From Tistrella bauzanensis (GTDB lineage Bacteria; Pseudomonadota; Alphaproteobacteria; Tistrellales; Tistrellaceae), in the NCBI RefSeq assembly GCF_014636235.1, contig NZ_BMDZ01000052.1:1-40609 (forward strand): a stretch of 40,609 bases of DNA, written 5' to 3'. Positions 16,376 to 23,886 of this stretch are shown piece after piece. The first letter of the stretch is position 1; each line of letters opens with the position of its first letter. Position numbers and translations under genes: made by a program. The notes under the pieces were generated by a model. The model worked only from the letters and a program-made list of their open reading frames with translations. It was not told the origin of the DNA and searched no databases.

Positions 16376-17329
16376 ATGTCCTGTGCGATCCACGGCCTCC
16401 GCGTCACCATGTCCGGCGGAGATGGTGCGCATCCCGACATGGCGATGGCGGATGTCACATGGCGTGATCTGTGCGTCGTCCGGCTATCGATGGCCGGTGT
16501 CCCGACCGGTGCTGCCGTGCCGATCGAACGCGATGGCGCGACCTGGATCGAGCAGATCTTTGCGGGGCCCGATGGAAGGCCGATCTGCCGGTTCCTGATC
16601 TCTGGTGATGGCCGGCGCGTGCTGTCGGACAGTCTTCCAGCTCTCGACCGCAACGACCTGAACAGTCTGTTTGTCGAGCCGGTGATGCGAACCATCATGT
16701 CCCGGATGGGGCTGGTCTCGTTCCATGCGGCGGCACTGGTCAAGCAGGGGGCGGCGGTTCTGATCATGGGGCGGAAAGGGGCGGGGAAATCCAGCCTGGC
16801 CGGCGCCCTTTACCGGGCAGGCTGGCAACCCCTCGCCGATGATCTTGTGCGGATCGTCGGGAACAACGGATGCTGGCATGCCGCGGCGGGTGGGACCGCG
16901 ACACGGGTCAATGCCGATACCGCCCGGGCGCTTGGCTTCGACCCGGCCACCCTGGCAACCCGCTGGTCCCTGCCGGGGGCGGCGGGGAACAAATTCCTGT
17001 TGCCGGCCGCTGCTTTCGGAGCGCAGCCGGCCATGGTGCCGATCAAGGCGGTTCTGCTGCTTGATGCGCGCGATCCGGACCTGGAGGGCCCCCGCTGGAA
17101 CCGGGCCGCAGGGGCCGATGCCCTGCGCGGACTGGCCGCCAACCTGACCCCTGATCCCCTGGCTCTTTCGGCTCTGCCCTCGCGGGAGGCGATCCGCGTC
17201 ACGGCGGGCCTGTCGCGACAGGCAGCCATTTACCGCCTGAGCCTGCCCGACCGTCTTGGCGCGCTCCGCGCCGCCGCCGCCACCGTCGATGCCTGGCTTG
17301 CGGCTGATGGTGCGCCCGTTGCGGCCTGA
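16376..17329 (+). CDS. HPr-kinase-like (HprK-related) protein
   Basis: A 317-residue protein. The core SFHAAALVKQGAAVLIMG leads into a Walker A loop GRKGAGKSSL (residues 132-141), and WQPLADDLVRIV matches the HprK-type ADD motif. The N-terminal about 110 residues are not obviously related to HprK's own N-domain. Classical HprK phosphorylates HPr on Ser; HprK-like proteins next to PqqD-type proteins are associated with RiPP-like systems, and one class phosphorylates the C-terminal Ser of lasso precursors. There is no HPr or PTS gene here. The ATG has only a weak ribosome site (GTGGGATT), suggesting coupling to the upstream peptide ORF; ATG 16409 is an alternative. Substrate is inferred, not shown. 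Confidence 0.78.
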   Translation: MSCAIHGLRVTMSGGDGAHPDMAMADVTWRDLCVVRLSMAGVPTGAAVPIERDGATWIEQIFAGPDGRPICRFLISGDGRRVLSDSLPALDRNDLNSLFVEPVMRTIMSRMGLVSFHAAALVKQGAAVLIMGRKGAGKSSLAGALYRAGWQPLADDLVRIVGNNGCWHAAAGGTATRVNADTARALGFDPATLATRWSLPGAAGNKFLLPAAAFGAQPAMVPIKAVLLLDARDPDLEGPRWNRAAGADALRGLAANLTPDPLALSALPSREAIRVTAGLSRQAAIYRLSLPDRLGALRAAAATVDAWLAADGAPVAA

Positions 17330-19388
17330 GCCTGCCATTCCCGGGCTGACGCCCGCCGGCTGTTTCGATCTGCTGGTGCCCCGGCTGGCTGATGTGCTGG
17401 TGCCGGCCGGGCGGCATCGGGCGATCCGCGAGGCGGCCGCCCTGCTGCCGCCGGTGCCGCGTCTCGCACTTGAAATCCGGCTCGGTGCAGATGAGGCGGC
17501 GGTCGATCTTCACCAGATGATCACAAGCCAGGACGGAGATCCTCAGATCCTGCTACGCCACCTGAATGAGCGGGGCGGTGGATGGGCCGGTGCGCCACTC
17601 GTCGCGTTTCTGCGCGGCTGGATCGCTGATGAGGACGGGTTGCAGGGCTGGTTCGACCCGCTCTATCTGGAATGGGACACGGCACCTGATGGCGGGCTGC
17701 CACAGCCGCCGGCGCTGTTTCTGGCGTGTGATCTGCGGTTTGATGATCCGGCGGTCCGGACCCGGCGGCGCACCGTCCTTCGCCAGACACTGGCTCGGCT
17801 TTGCGGTGCAGATGGAGCAGAGCCGCACGATCGTCTGTTCGACGTCGCGGAGCGCGGGGTCACGATCGGCCATATCGGTGTCATGTCGGGCCGCGGCGAT
17901 GTGCTGCGGGTGAATTACAAAGGTATTACGCCGGCCGCGCTGCCCGGCCTGCTGGACCGGATTGGATGGCCGGGAGACATCGCCCGTCTTCAGGGTCATT
18001 TCGCCGCGCTGGTGGATGTGGCAGATCGTGTGGCGGTGGCGATCGATCTTGTCGACGGCCAGGTGCGGCCCTCGATCGGCTTCGAGATCTTCTGCGATCA
18101 CCCGCTGCCATCAGGGCGCTGGGACCGCATCCTCGACCATCTGTGCGCGCACGGCTTGTGCACGATCGAAAAGCGCGCGGCCCTGGTCAACATCGAGGCC
18201 ACCATCGCCGCCGGCGATGCCGGCCAGCCATGGCCGGCAGCCTGGATCCTGCCGACGATCCGTGGCCCGGAAGATGCCTATCCGGCGGTCCGGTGCCATG
18301 TCTCGCATCTGAAACTCGCAATCGGGGCTGATGGCGGCGGTCAGGCCAAGGCCTATATCGGGGTGGAACATCATTGGCGGCGTGGCTTCGGGCGTCCGGC
18401 CCCGCAAGCACTGCCCGCCGGGCTCGCCATCCGTCCGCGTCCCTCCATTACCGCCGCGACGGCGGATGCGACGGCATTCCTGCTGCGGACCCGCCAGCAG
18501 AACGGGCTCTGGGGCGATTTCAACTGGGTCAATGGCGGCTGCAACAACTGGGTCACGGGCGTCGCCGCCCTGGCCCTTGCCGCCACTGGCGAGGCTGGCG
18601 CACTGGCGGTGGCAGGGGCGGCCTTGCAGGCGCTGGGCGCGCGCCAGCAGGCCGGTGGCGGCTGGGGGCATAATGAGATCGCGCCGGTCGATACCGATAC
18701 CACTGCCTCGATCGTCAAGGCGCTGGATGCGCTGGGGGCGGGCGACAGCCCGGCTGCGGTTGCGGCCCGCGGGTTTCTGCGCAGCCACATGACCGATGAC
18801 GGCTTCCTGACCTATGGCACCGCCACCCGGATCCGCTTCGCGGCGGTCGATGTTACTGATGCCGGCTGGCGGGCGACCCATGGCTGTGTCATGGCCAATT
18901 GCGCGTTGCTTCTGCCTGACCAGTTGATCCCGCTGCTGCGTCGCAGCCAGGCCCCGGATGGCAGCTGGACGCCGTATTGGTGGCGCACGCCCGCTTATCC
19001 GACGGCACTTGCCGCCGAGGCGCTGGCCATGCAGGGCGACGAGGCGGCGGTCGGCCGGGCGGTCGCCTGGGCGAAGGCGCAGGATCTGGCGGCGCTCAGC
19101 CCCTTCTGTGTCGCGGCGATCGCGCGCATCGTCATTGCCGGTGGTGACCATGGCGCCGCCAGGGATATTCTGGCCGGGCTGTTGCGGACGCAACTGAGTG
19201 ACGGTAGCTGGGCAGTCGGCGCGGACATGATCTGGCCACGGCCCGACCAGGCGCCAGACCACATGGAATCTCAAGCGGATATCATCGACGTGCCCGACGA
19301 CCGGCGGATTTTCACCACAGCCGGCGTGCTGCTGGCCTTCGCGGCGGCGCGTCAGACTGTGGCGGCACCGGGCAGGAACAGGAGCTGA
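17307..19388 (+). CDS. Terpene-cyclase-fold (prenyltransferase/squalene-cyclase repeat) protein of unknown function
   Basis: A roughly 693-residue two-part protein. The C-terminal about 320 residues show the alpha-alpha barrel repeats of squalene-hopene cyclase/prenyltransferase relatives: RQQNGLWGDFNW, RQQAGGGWGHN, SQAPDGSWTPYWW and TQLSDGSWAVG resemble QW motifs. The position of the catalytic DxDD of cyclases reads VDTDTTASIVKAL, so the fourth acid is Thr and cyclase activity is doubtful. The N-terminal about 340 residues were not recognised. The start is uncertain: ATG 17307 (overlapping the kinase end by 23 bases), ATG 17289 or TTG 17256. The stop is 1 base from the next ATG. Operon position suggests a role with the putative precursor, which is a guess. 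Confidence 0.65.
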   Translation: MVRPLRPEPAIPGLTPAGCFDLLVPRLADVLVPAGRHRAIREAAALLPPVPRLALEIRLGADEAAVDLHQMITSQDGDPQILLRHLNERGGGWAGAPLVAFLRGWIADEDGLQGWFDPLYLEWDTAPDGGLPQPPALFLACDLRFDDPAVRTRRRTVLRQTLARLCGADGAEPHDRLFDVAERGVTIGHIGVMSGRGDVLRVNYKGITPAALPGLLDRIGWPGDIARLQGHFAALVDVADRVAVAIDLVDGQVRPSIGFEIFCDHPLPSGRWDRILDHLCAHGLCTIEKRAALVNIEATIAAGDAGQPWPAAWILPTIRGPEDAYPAVRCHVSHLKLAIGADGGGQAKAYIGVEHHWRRGFGRPAPQALPAGLAIRPRPSITAATADATAFLLRTRQQNGLWGDFNWVNGGCNNWVTGVAALALAATGEAGALAVAGAALQALGARQQAGGGWGHNEIAPVDTDTTASIVKALDALGAGDSPAAVAARGFLRSHMTDDGFLTYGTATRIRFAAVDVTDAGWRATHGCVMANCALLLPDQLIPLLRRSQAPDGSWTPYWWRTPAYPTALAAEALAMQGDEAAVGRAVAWAKAQDLAALSPFCVAAIARIVIAGGDHGAARDILAGLLRTQLSDGSWAVGADMIWPRPDQAPDHMESQADIIDVPDDRRIFTTAGVLLAFAAARQTVAAPGRNRS

Positions 19389-19389
19389 T

Positions 19390-19599
19390 ATGCCGATATC
19401 GGGCATCCAGGCCGCGCTGGGCTTTCTGGGCAGTCAGCGACGAGGATCTCCGGTCGATGCCGTCGGGCCGGCGGATATGGACGGGCTCATCGCCCTGGCG
19501 CAGATGGTGGGATACCGGTTTCAGGCGGCTGATCTTGAAGAGGCGTTCCGCATTCAGATGCGGGCGCGGCTGTTGTCGACGACAGGGGGCAGGCGATGA
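19390..19599 (+). CDS. Nif11-like small protein
   Basis: A 69-residue protein whose core resembles the Nif11 domain: DMDGLIALAQMVGYRFQAAD followed by LEEAFRIQMRARL. Nif11 domains serve as leader regions of several RiPP precursor families, but many occur as stand-alone proteins. Here only about 8 residues (LSTTGGRR) follow the domain, with no Cys, Ser/Thr-rich or double-Gly core, so it is not an obvious precursor itself. AGGAG lies 5-6 bases upstream and its stop overlaps the amidohydrolase start, so it is translated with both neighbours. Confidence 0.68.
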   Translation: MPISGIQAALGFLGSQRRGSPVDAVGPADMDGLIALAQMVGYRFQAADLEEAFRIQMRARLLSTTGGRR

Positions 19600-20756
19600 C
19601 CGATCCTTCCAGACGTCAGGCCTGCCGGCGTCTGTTCTGCGACGCCGACAGCCATGTCATGGAGCTGCCGGATTTTCTGCGGGCGCATGCTGATCCAGGC
19701 TTTCGCGAGGCGCTGCCGCGGATCGCGATGGACACCGAGCGCCGGCAGGCGACGGTGGGCGAGGCCATCGCGCAGGGCCATCATGGGCCGGAGACCATTG
19801 CCGACCGCGCCGCGCGCGGCACCGATCTTCTGGCCGGACCCAAGGATTATCACGCGCTCGGCGCCTTCGATGGCGGCGAGCGGGGCCAGGCGCTCGACCT
19901 TCTGGGGCTGCACAGGCAGGTGGTCTTCCCGTCCTTCTCGCTGGTCCCGGTCTTCTTCGGCCAGGGCGGGCTGCCATTGACCTATGGTACGGCGCGGGCG
20001 CTCAACCGGGCGATGGCGGCCTTCTGTGCCGGCGACGCGCGGCTGCTGGGCGTGGGCCTGCTGCCGATCGACGATGCCGCCCTTGCGCGTGACGAGTTGG
20101 AGCATGTGATCCGCCTGGGCTTGCGCGCGGTCTGGGTGCCGCATCAGGGGTTGCCGGGTTATGCCTTCCGGCCGCGGGATCTGGAGCCGGTCTGGGCGCG
20201 GATGGCAGAAGCGGGGCTGGTGCTTGCCAGCCACATCATGCCGCCACTCGACGTCGCGATGCGGATGACTGGACCGGGAGAGGTGATCCCGCCCGAGATG
20301 CTGGATGGCGACGACGCGCCGCGGCCCGAAGAGATTATCTTTGCCTCGGACCGCGTACAGGTTTTCCTGAGCAAGCTGGTCTTCGACGGCGTGCTGGAAC
20401 GCCATCCGGATCTGCGCTGCGTGGTGGCCGAATTCGGCGGAGCCTGGGTGCCCGGCATGATGCGCCGCCTGGATGCCCTGGCGGAGCGGATCTTCGCCGG
20501 ATCGGGCCGAGCGCCGGGCCGCAGGCCATCGGAACAGATTCTCGATCAATGCCTGTTCACGCCCTATCACCACGAGGATGTCGGGGCATTGATCCGGGCC
20601 TCCGACAGCCGGCTTTATGCCTTTTCCACCGATTATCCGCACATCGAAGGCGGGCAGGATCCGGTGGGGGCCTTTGATGCCTCGCTCGCCGGTTGTACAG
20701 AGGCGCAGCACGCGGCGTTCTATGCCGGAAATTTCCTGCGCGTCTTCGGTGAATAA
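19596..20756 (+). CDS. Amidohydrolase-family metal-dependent hydrolase
   Basis: A 386-residue TIM-barrel protein of the amidohydrolase-2 type (family including decarboxylases such as ACMSD and 5-carboxyvanillate decarboxylase). The N-terminal metal motif reads FCDADSHVME, the mid part ASHIMPP and FDGVLERHPDL, and the C-terminal catalytic Asp is in AFSTDYPHIEGG. VAEFGGAWVPGMMRRLD is a common signature. The ATG overlaps the Nif11-like stop (ATGA). The reaction is unknown; proteins of this family hydrolyse or decarboxylate small aromatic and amide compounds. It may belong to the putative RiPP operon or simply be co-transcribed. A TTGACA at 20824-20829 downstream may mark the next promoter, but no good -10 was found. 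Confidence 0.82.
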   Translation: MTDPSRRQACRRLFCDADSHVMELPDFLRAHADPGFREALPRIAMDTERRQATVGEAIAQGHHGPETIADRAARGTDLLAGPKDYHALGAFDGGERGQALDLLGLHRQVVFPSFSLVPVFFGQGGLPLTYGTARALNRAMAAFCAGDARLLGVGLLPIDDAALARDELEHVIRLGLRAVWVPHQGLPGYAFRPRDLEPVWARMAEAGLVLASHIMPPLDVAMRMTGPGEVIPPEMLDGDDAPRPEEIIFASDRVQVFLSKLVFDGVLERHPDLRCVVAEFGGAWVPGMMRRLDALAERIFAGSGRAPGRRPSEQILDQCLFTPYHHEDVGALIRASDSRLYAFSTDYPHIEGGQDPVGAFDASLAGCTEAQHAAFYAGNFLRVFGE

Positions 20757-21020
20757 TCGCCAGAGCGTCAAAGCATCTCCGGTGGCGCTTCAGCTCGTGA
20801 TGTCTGCATCGCGTGCGGGTGCGTTGACACATTCTTTACCGCCCGCCATGCATTCTCGGTGCCGGGGCGACACATGTCTCTGCCGCACTGCGAAAAGCCG
20901 GCGGGGGACGCTTTCCCGTCCGGGGTGAATGCCTTAAACTTCGTCCGACGGCGCTGCATGGCGCTTGAGAGACGTGGTCCGGCCCCGGCCGGAGACATGA
21001 CGGCCAGGAGACGGGCACGG

Positions 21021-21572
21021 ATGGCGACGGACGAAACCGAGCCTGCAGACGATGACATCGACTGGGGCGATGTCGGTATGGACATGCCACAGGCCGCGCC
21101 TATCGATCGGATCAGGCGCGCGGTGGCGGTGCTGAGGCATCCGGCCGCGAGCGAAGACCCGCTGACCTTGGCCGCCGAGGCGTTGGAAGGCGTGGTCGAA
21201 GGGACCGAGGCGGCCACTGAAGCGATCCTGTCGCAGATCGAGGCGATCGAGGCTGCCCTCGATGCGGTGAGCGCCGAACTGGCACCGGAAAATCAGGCGC
21301 ATGCGGCGCTCGCCAATGCCGGTCTGGCAATCACCGCGCTCTACGAAGCCTGCGGCTTTCAGGATCTGACCGGCCAGCGCATCGCCAAGGTCCGCCGGGT
21401 GTTGCAACAGGTCGACGCCCATCTTGAAGAGTTGCTGGAAATCGTCGGTCACGATCAGGTGGCGGCGCTGCCGCCGCCGGCGGAACGCGAGGGCGATGCC
21501 CGGCTGCTCAACGGCCCGATCGATGACGCCAGCAAGGTGTCGCAAAGCGATATCGACAGCCTGTTCGACTGA
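21021..21572 (+). CDS. cheZ: CheZ-type chemotaxis phosphatase
   Basis: A 183-residue helical protein. CGFQDLTGQRIAKV (residues 111-124) is the CheZ active-site signature, with D115 and the catalytic Q119 that promotes CheY-P dephosphorylation. The C-terminus VSQSDIDSLFD resembles the CheY-binding peptide of CheZ. Long amphipathic helices lie between. Start 21021 has AGGAG 10 bases upstream; ATG 20997 would add 8 residues. It stands alone, with no other chemotaxis gene nearby, as often seen in alphaproteobacteria where cheZ is unlinked. Confidence 0.85.
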   Translation: MATDETEPADDDIDWGDVGMDMPQAAPIDRIRRAVAVLRHPAASEDPLTLAAEALEGVVEGTEAATEAILSQIEAIEAALDAVSAELAPENQAHAALANAGLAITALYEACGFQDLTGQRIAKVRRVLQQVDAHLEELLEIVGHDQVAALPPPAEREGDARLLNGPIDDASKVSQSDIDSLFD

Positions 21573-21616
21573 GCGGGCTGTTTAATGGGCTCGGGTCGTC
21601 CGGCTGCACCTGGGCG

Positions 21617-22693
21617 TCAGGCGGCGGCCATGCCGGATTCCAGCGCCACCAGTGCTGCCTCGTCGACGGCATCGAAGCCTGGGGCCGATCCTCGCACCAG
21701 ACGGGCGCTGCATGACGGAATTTCGCCGCCGACACGGGCCCACGGCTCCCCCCAGCCCTGACCCAGCCCCAGAAAGGCCGCGATGCCATCGGCGGCGGTG
21801 GGCATCAGGGGGCGGGCGAAGAGCTGGAACAGGCCGGCGAGGCGCGGGATGCGCTCCGGCGTGCCATAGAGCCGCGCCTGCTTCATCTGGCCGTTGACGC
21901 CCAGCACCACGCCGGCCAGGGCCGCCAGCGAAAAGCTGCGGGCATCGAGCGCCACATGCAGGCGGTTTCGGAAATCCAGCATCAGATCGTCTTCCGGCCG
22001 GTCCTGCGCCAGCGCCGTGCCCGCCACCGGATCGAGGTTGGAGATGGCGGCGAGTGATGTGCCCAGATCGCGGACCATGAACAGGTTGTGCGTGCGGGCC
22101 AGATCGGCCATCGACAATTCGCGCGCGTCCTGCGGCTCGGACATCAGCGCCAGATAGAAGCGCAGCGCCTCGGCCGGCATCCGGTCCAGAAGGTCGGTCA
22201 GGAAAATGGCGCGGCCGGTGCTGGGGTCGAAACTGCCCCCCGACAGATCGGTCAGCGGCGGCGGTGCGATGATGCGGGTGTCGGTGACCGGCCCCAGATC
22301 ATCGATCTCGCTGACCGCGTCGATCAGGCTGCGGGCGGTGACCACGTCCCGCCCGGCGAAAACCGTCAGGCGCACCGGCATCGGCCGGTCGCCGATCTGG
22401 CGGGGCCTGTGGCGCCGCAGGGGCAGCACGCCGGGGGTGCCGCCACCGAGGGTCAGCACGCCATCGATGTCGACACCGGCCCGCCGCAGGGTGGCGGGCG
22501 CGCCGACCCCGTCGCCATCTCCGCCACCGCCGGCGGCGATCAGAACCCGCGCCGACCGGCCAAGAAGCCGCTGGCCGCGGGCATAGACATCCGCCGCCAG
22601 CCAGATGGCGGCGAATCCCGCCGCATCGATGTCGCGATCAGCGGGGGGCGCCGCGCACAGGATCAGTTCGTCGGTCAGCACCGTCGTCGTCAC
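21617..22693 (-). CDS. Degenerate class I (methionyl-tRNA synthetase-like) synthetase paralogue
   Basis: A 358-residue protein that resembles methionyl-tRNA synthetase around its nucleotide-binding fold. DELILCAAPPADRDIDAAG then IWLAADVYARGQRLLGR aligns with the HIGH region, and TGRAIFLTDLLDRMPAEALR then FYLALMSEPQDA with the part after KMSKS. Both signature motifs are lost: the HIGH position reads DIDAAG and the KMSKS position SFDPSTG. The insert between them is also far shorter than in MetRS. The frame is open, so it is not an obvious pseudogene. GTG 22693 is chosen because AAGGA is 8 bases upstream; ATG 22741 lacks a ribosome site. Whether it still binds amino acid or tRNA is unknown. Confidence 0.6.
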   Translation of the reverse strand: MTTTVLTDELILCAAPPADRDIDAAGFAAIWLAADVYARGQRLLGRSARVLIAAGGGGDGDGVGAPATLRRAGVDIDGVLTLGGGTPGVLPLRRHRPRQIGDRPMPVRLTVFAGRDVVTARSLIDAVSEIDDLGPVTDTRIIAPPPLTDLSGGSFDPSTGRAIFLTDLLDRMPAEALRFYLALMSEPQDARELSMADLARTHNLFMVRDLGTSLAAISNLDPVAGTALAQDRPEDDLMLDFRNRLHVALDARSFSLAALAGVVLGVNGQMKQARLYGTPERIPRLAGLFQLFARPLMPTAADGIAAFLGLGQGWGEPWARVGGEIPSCSARLVRGSAPGFDAVDEAALVALESGMAAA

Positions 22694-22877
22694 GCCCGCA
22701 ATCCTTCCAGCAACCCGATCCAAAGGGGGCGGAACCACCATATCAATGGGCGGCGGCCGGTCCCCGTGATCGGGAAAGCGTAGAAAGCGGCGAACGGGCC
22801 GTCAACATCAATGGTTGTGATTCGCAGGTGAAATGCGCGCTGTCGCGATCAACGTGCCGGCCAAGGACAGCAAAAGT

Positions 22878-22915
22878 AAAACGCCCGGCCCATCATGTGA
22901 TGGACCGGGCGTTTT
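22878..22915 (-). terminator. Terminator after tRNA-Asp
   Basis: AAAACGCCCGG and CCGGGCGTTTT are perfect 11-base arms, with an inner CCATCA/TGATGG stem. On the minus strand the hairpin ends in GCGTTTT, 15 bases beyond the tRNA. Confidence 0.85.
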
Positions 22916-22929
22916 GAAACCCGTGCGAG

Positions 22930-23006
<77 letters not shown>

Positions 23007-23048
23007 GCAGTCTCTCGCGAGGCCCACCATGTCCCGGTGGGTGCGCGG

Positions 23049-23077
23049 TTTATAGCCAGTCGTGAGCCGCTTGAAAA
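23049..23077 (-). promoter_or_regulatory. Candidate promoter for tRNA-Asp
   Basis: On the minus strand TTTTCA (23077-23072) and TATAAA (23054-23049) have a 17-base spacer, about 43 bases before the mature tRNA. Confidence 0.5.
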
Positions 23078-23180
23078 GCCCTTTTTTACGTCTTGTGACG
23101 ATCGCATGTCGCCGCCACATGAAGTCTTAAGAGGACCGGTGCCGGCGCCCGGTCCGATCATCAAGACCGAGGACAGCATC

Positions 23181-23783
23181 ATGCCATTCCAGACCGAGGT
23201 CCGGCCCTCCAGCTCGACCATCATGCTGACGGCGCTTCGCCTGCTCGGCCACCGTGATGCCGACAAGCAGGCGGTCGGTGCACGATTGCTCGCCGACCTG
23301 GCGCGGGTGGAGCCGACCTCTCCGGAACTGCATGATCCGGCCGCCCGTGCCGAGTTCGACCGCCGGGTGGTGGTGGATCTGCGCCGGCTGCTGGTCGCGG
23401 GGCTGATCCGGCGGGCTGGCGACGGCCTGCTGGCCCTGACCGATCGCGGCCGCACCGCGCTGACCGATTGTCCGGATGGGATCGACGACACAGTGCTGAT
23501 GCGCTATCCCGAATTCCGCGCCCATCTGGCGCGCCGGCGCGGCATGATCATCGACCCGGCGGCGGGGCTCGACGGCTCGCTCGATGTGCCGGCCGACGCC
23601 GTGGTGGCGCCGGGCAGTGCCGCGCAGCCGGCGGTGGAGCGCGAGCTTCAGGAAGGTTTCATTGCCTTTCTCGACGGCCTGACCGCCGCCGATAATCCGT
23701 ATGACCGCGACACCCACGCCCACGAAACCTGGGATGAGGGCTATTGGGAAGCGGCCGGCATCGCCCGCAACGAGGTTGCCTGA
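23181..23783 (+). CDS. Winged-helix protein with RMF/CrpP-like C-terminus
   Basis: A 200-residue protein of unrecognised overall family. Residues about 10-95 look like a winged helix: VVVDLRRLLVAGLIRRAG then LLALTDRGRTAL is a recognition-helix and wing pattern. The C-terminal 50 residues, EGFIAFLDGLTAADNPYDRD then HETWDEGYWEA, resemble ribosome modulation factor/CrpP-like domains (G-x-x-A, NPY, W-x-x-G). GAGGA lies 7 bases before ATG 23181; the longer frame from 22833 crosses the tRNA gene and is rejected. A strong hairpin follows its stop. DNA- or ribosome-binding is only inferred. Confidence 0.7.
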   Translation: MPFQTEVRPSSSTIMLTALRLLGHRDADKQAVGARLLADLARVEPTSPELHDPAARAEFDRRVVVDLRRLLVAGLIRRAGDGLLALTDRGRTALTDCPDGIDDTVLMRYPEFRAHLARRRGMIIDPAAGLDGSLDVPADAVVAPGSAAQPAVERELQEGFIAFLDGLTAADNPYDRDTHAHETWDEGYWEAAGIARNEVA

Positions 23784-23798
23784 GCAAAGCGGACCTGC

Positions 23799-23848
23799 AA
23801 ACGACATCGCCGGCCAGGAGCAAACGCTCCCGGCCGGCGATGTCGTTT
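23799..23848. terminator. Bidirectional terminator hairpin
   Basis: Perfect 17-base arms (AAACGACATCGCCGGCC and its complement) enclose an inner GGAGC/GCTCC stem. It lies between convergent genes, 15 bases after one stop and 38 after the other, with T-tracts of three on either strand. Confidence 0.85.
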
Positions 23849-23886
23849 GAGAGGGATGGCCCTGGCAGGGCCGGCCGATCGGCGCC

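Noticed and set aside
16376-17329. Genuine HPr kinase of the PTS
   Set aside because: No ptsH, ptsI or EIIA genes nearby and the N-terminal region is unlike HprK; context fits a RiPP-type HprK relative better.
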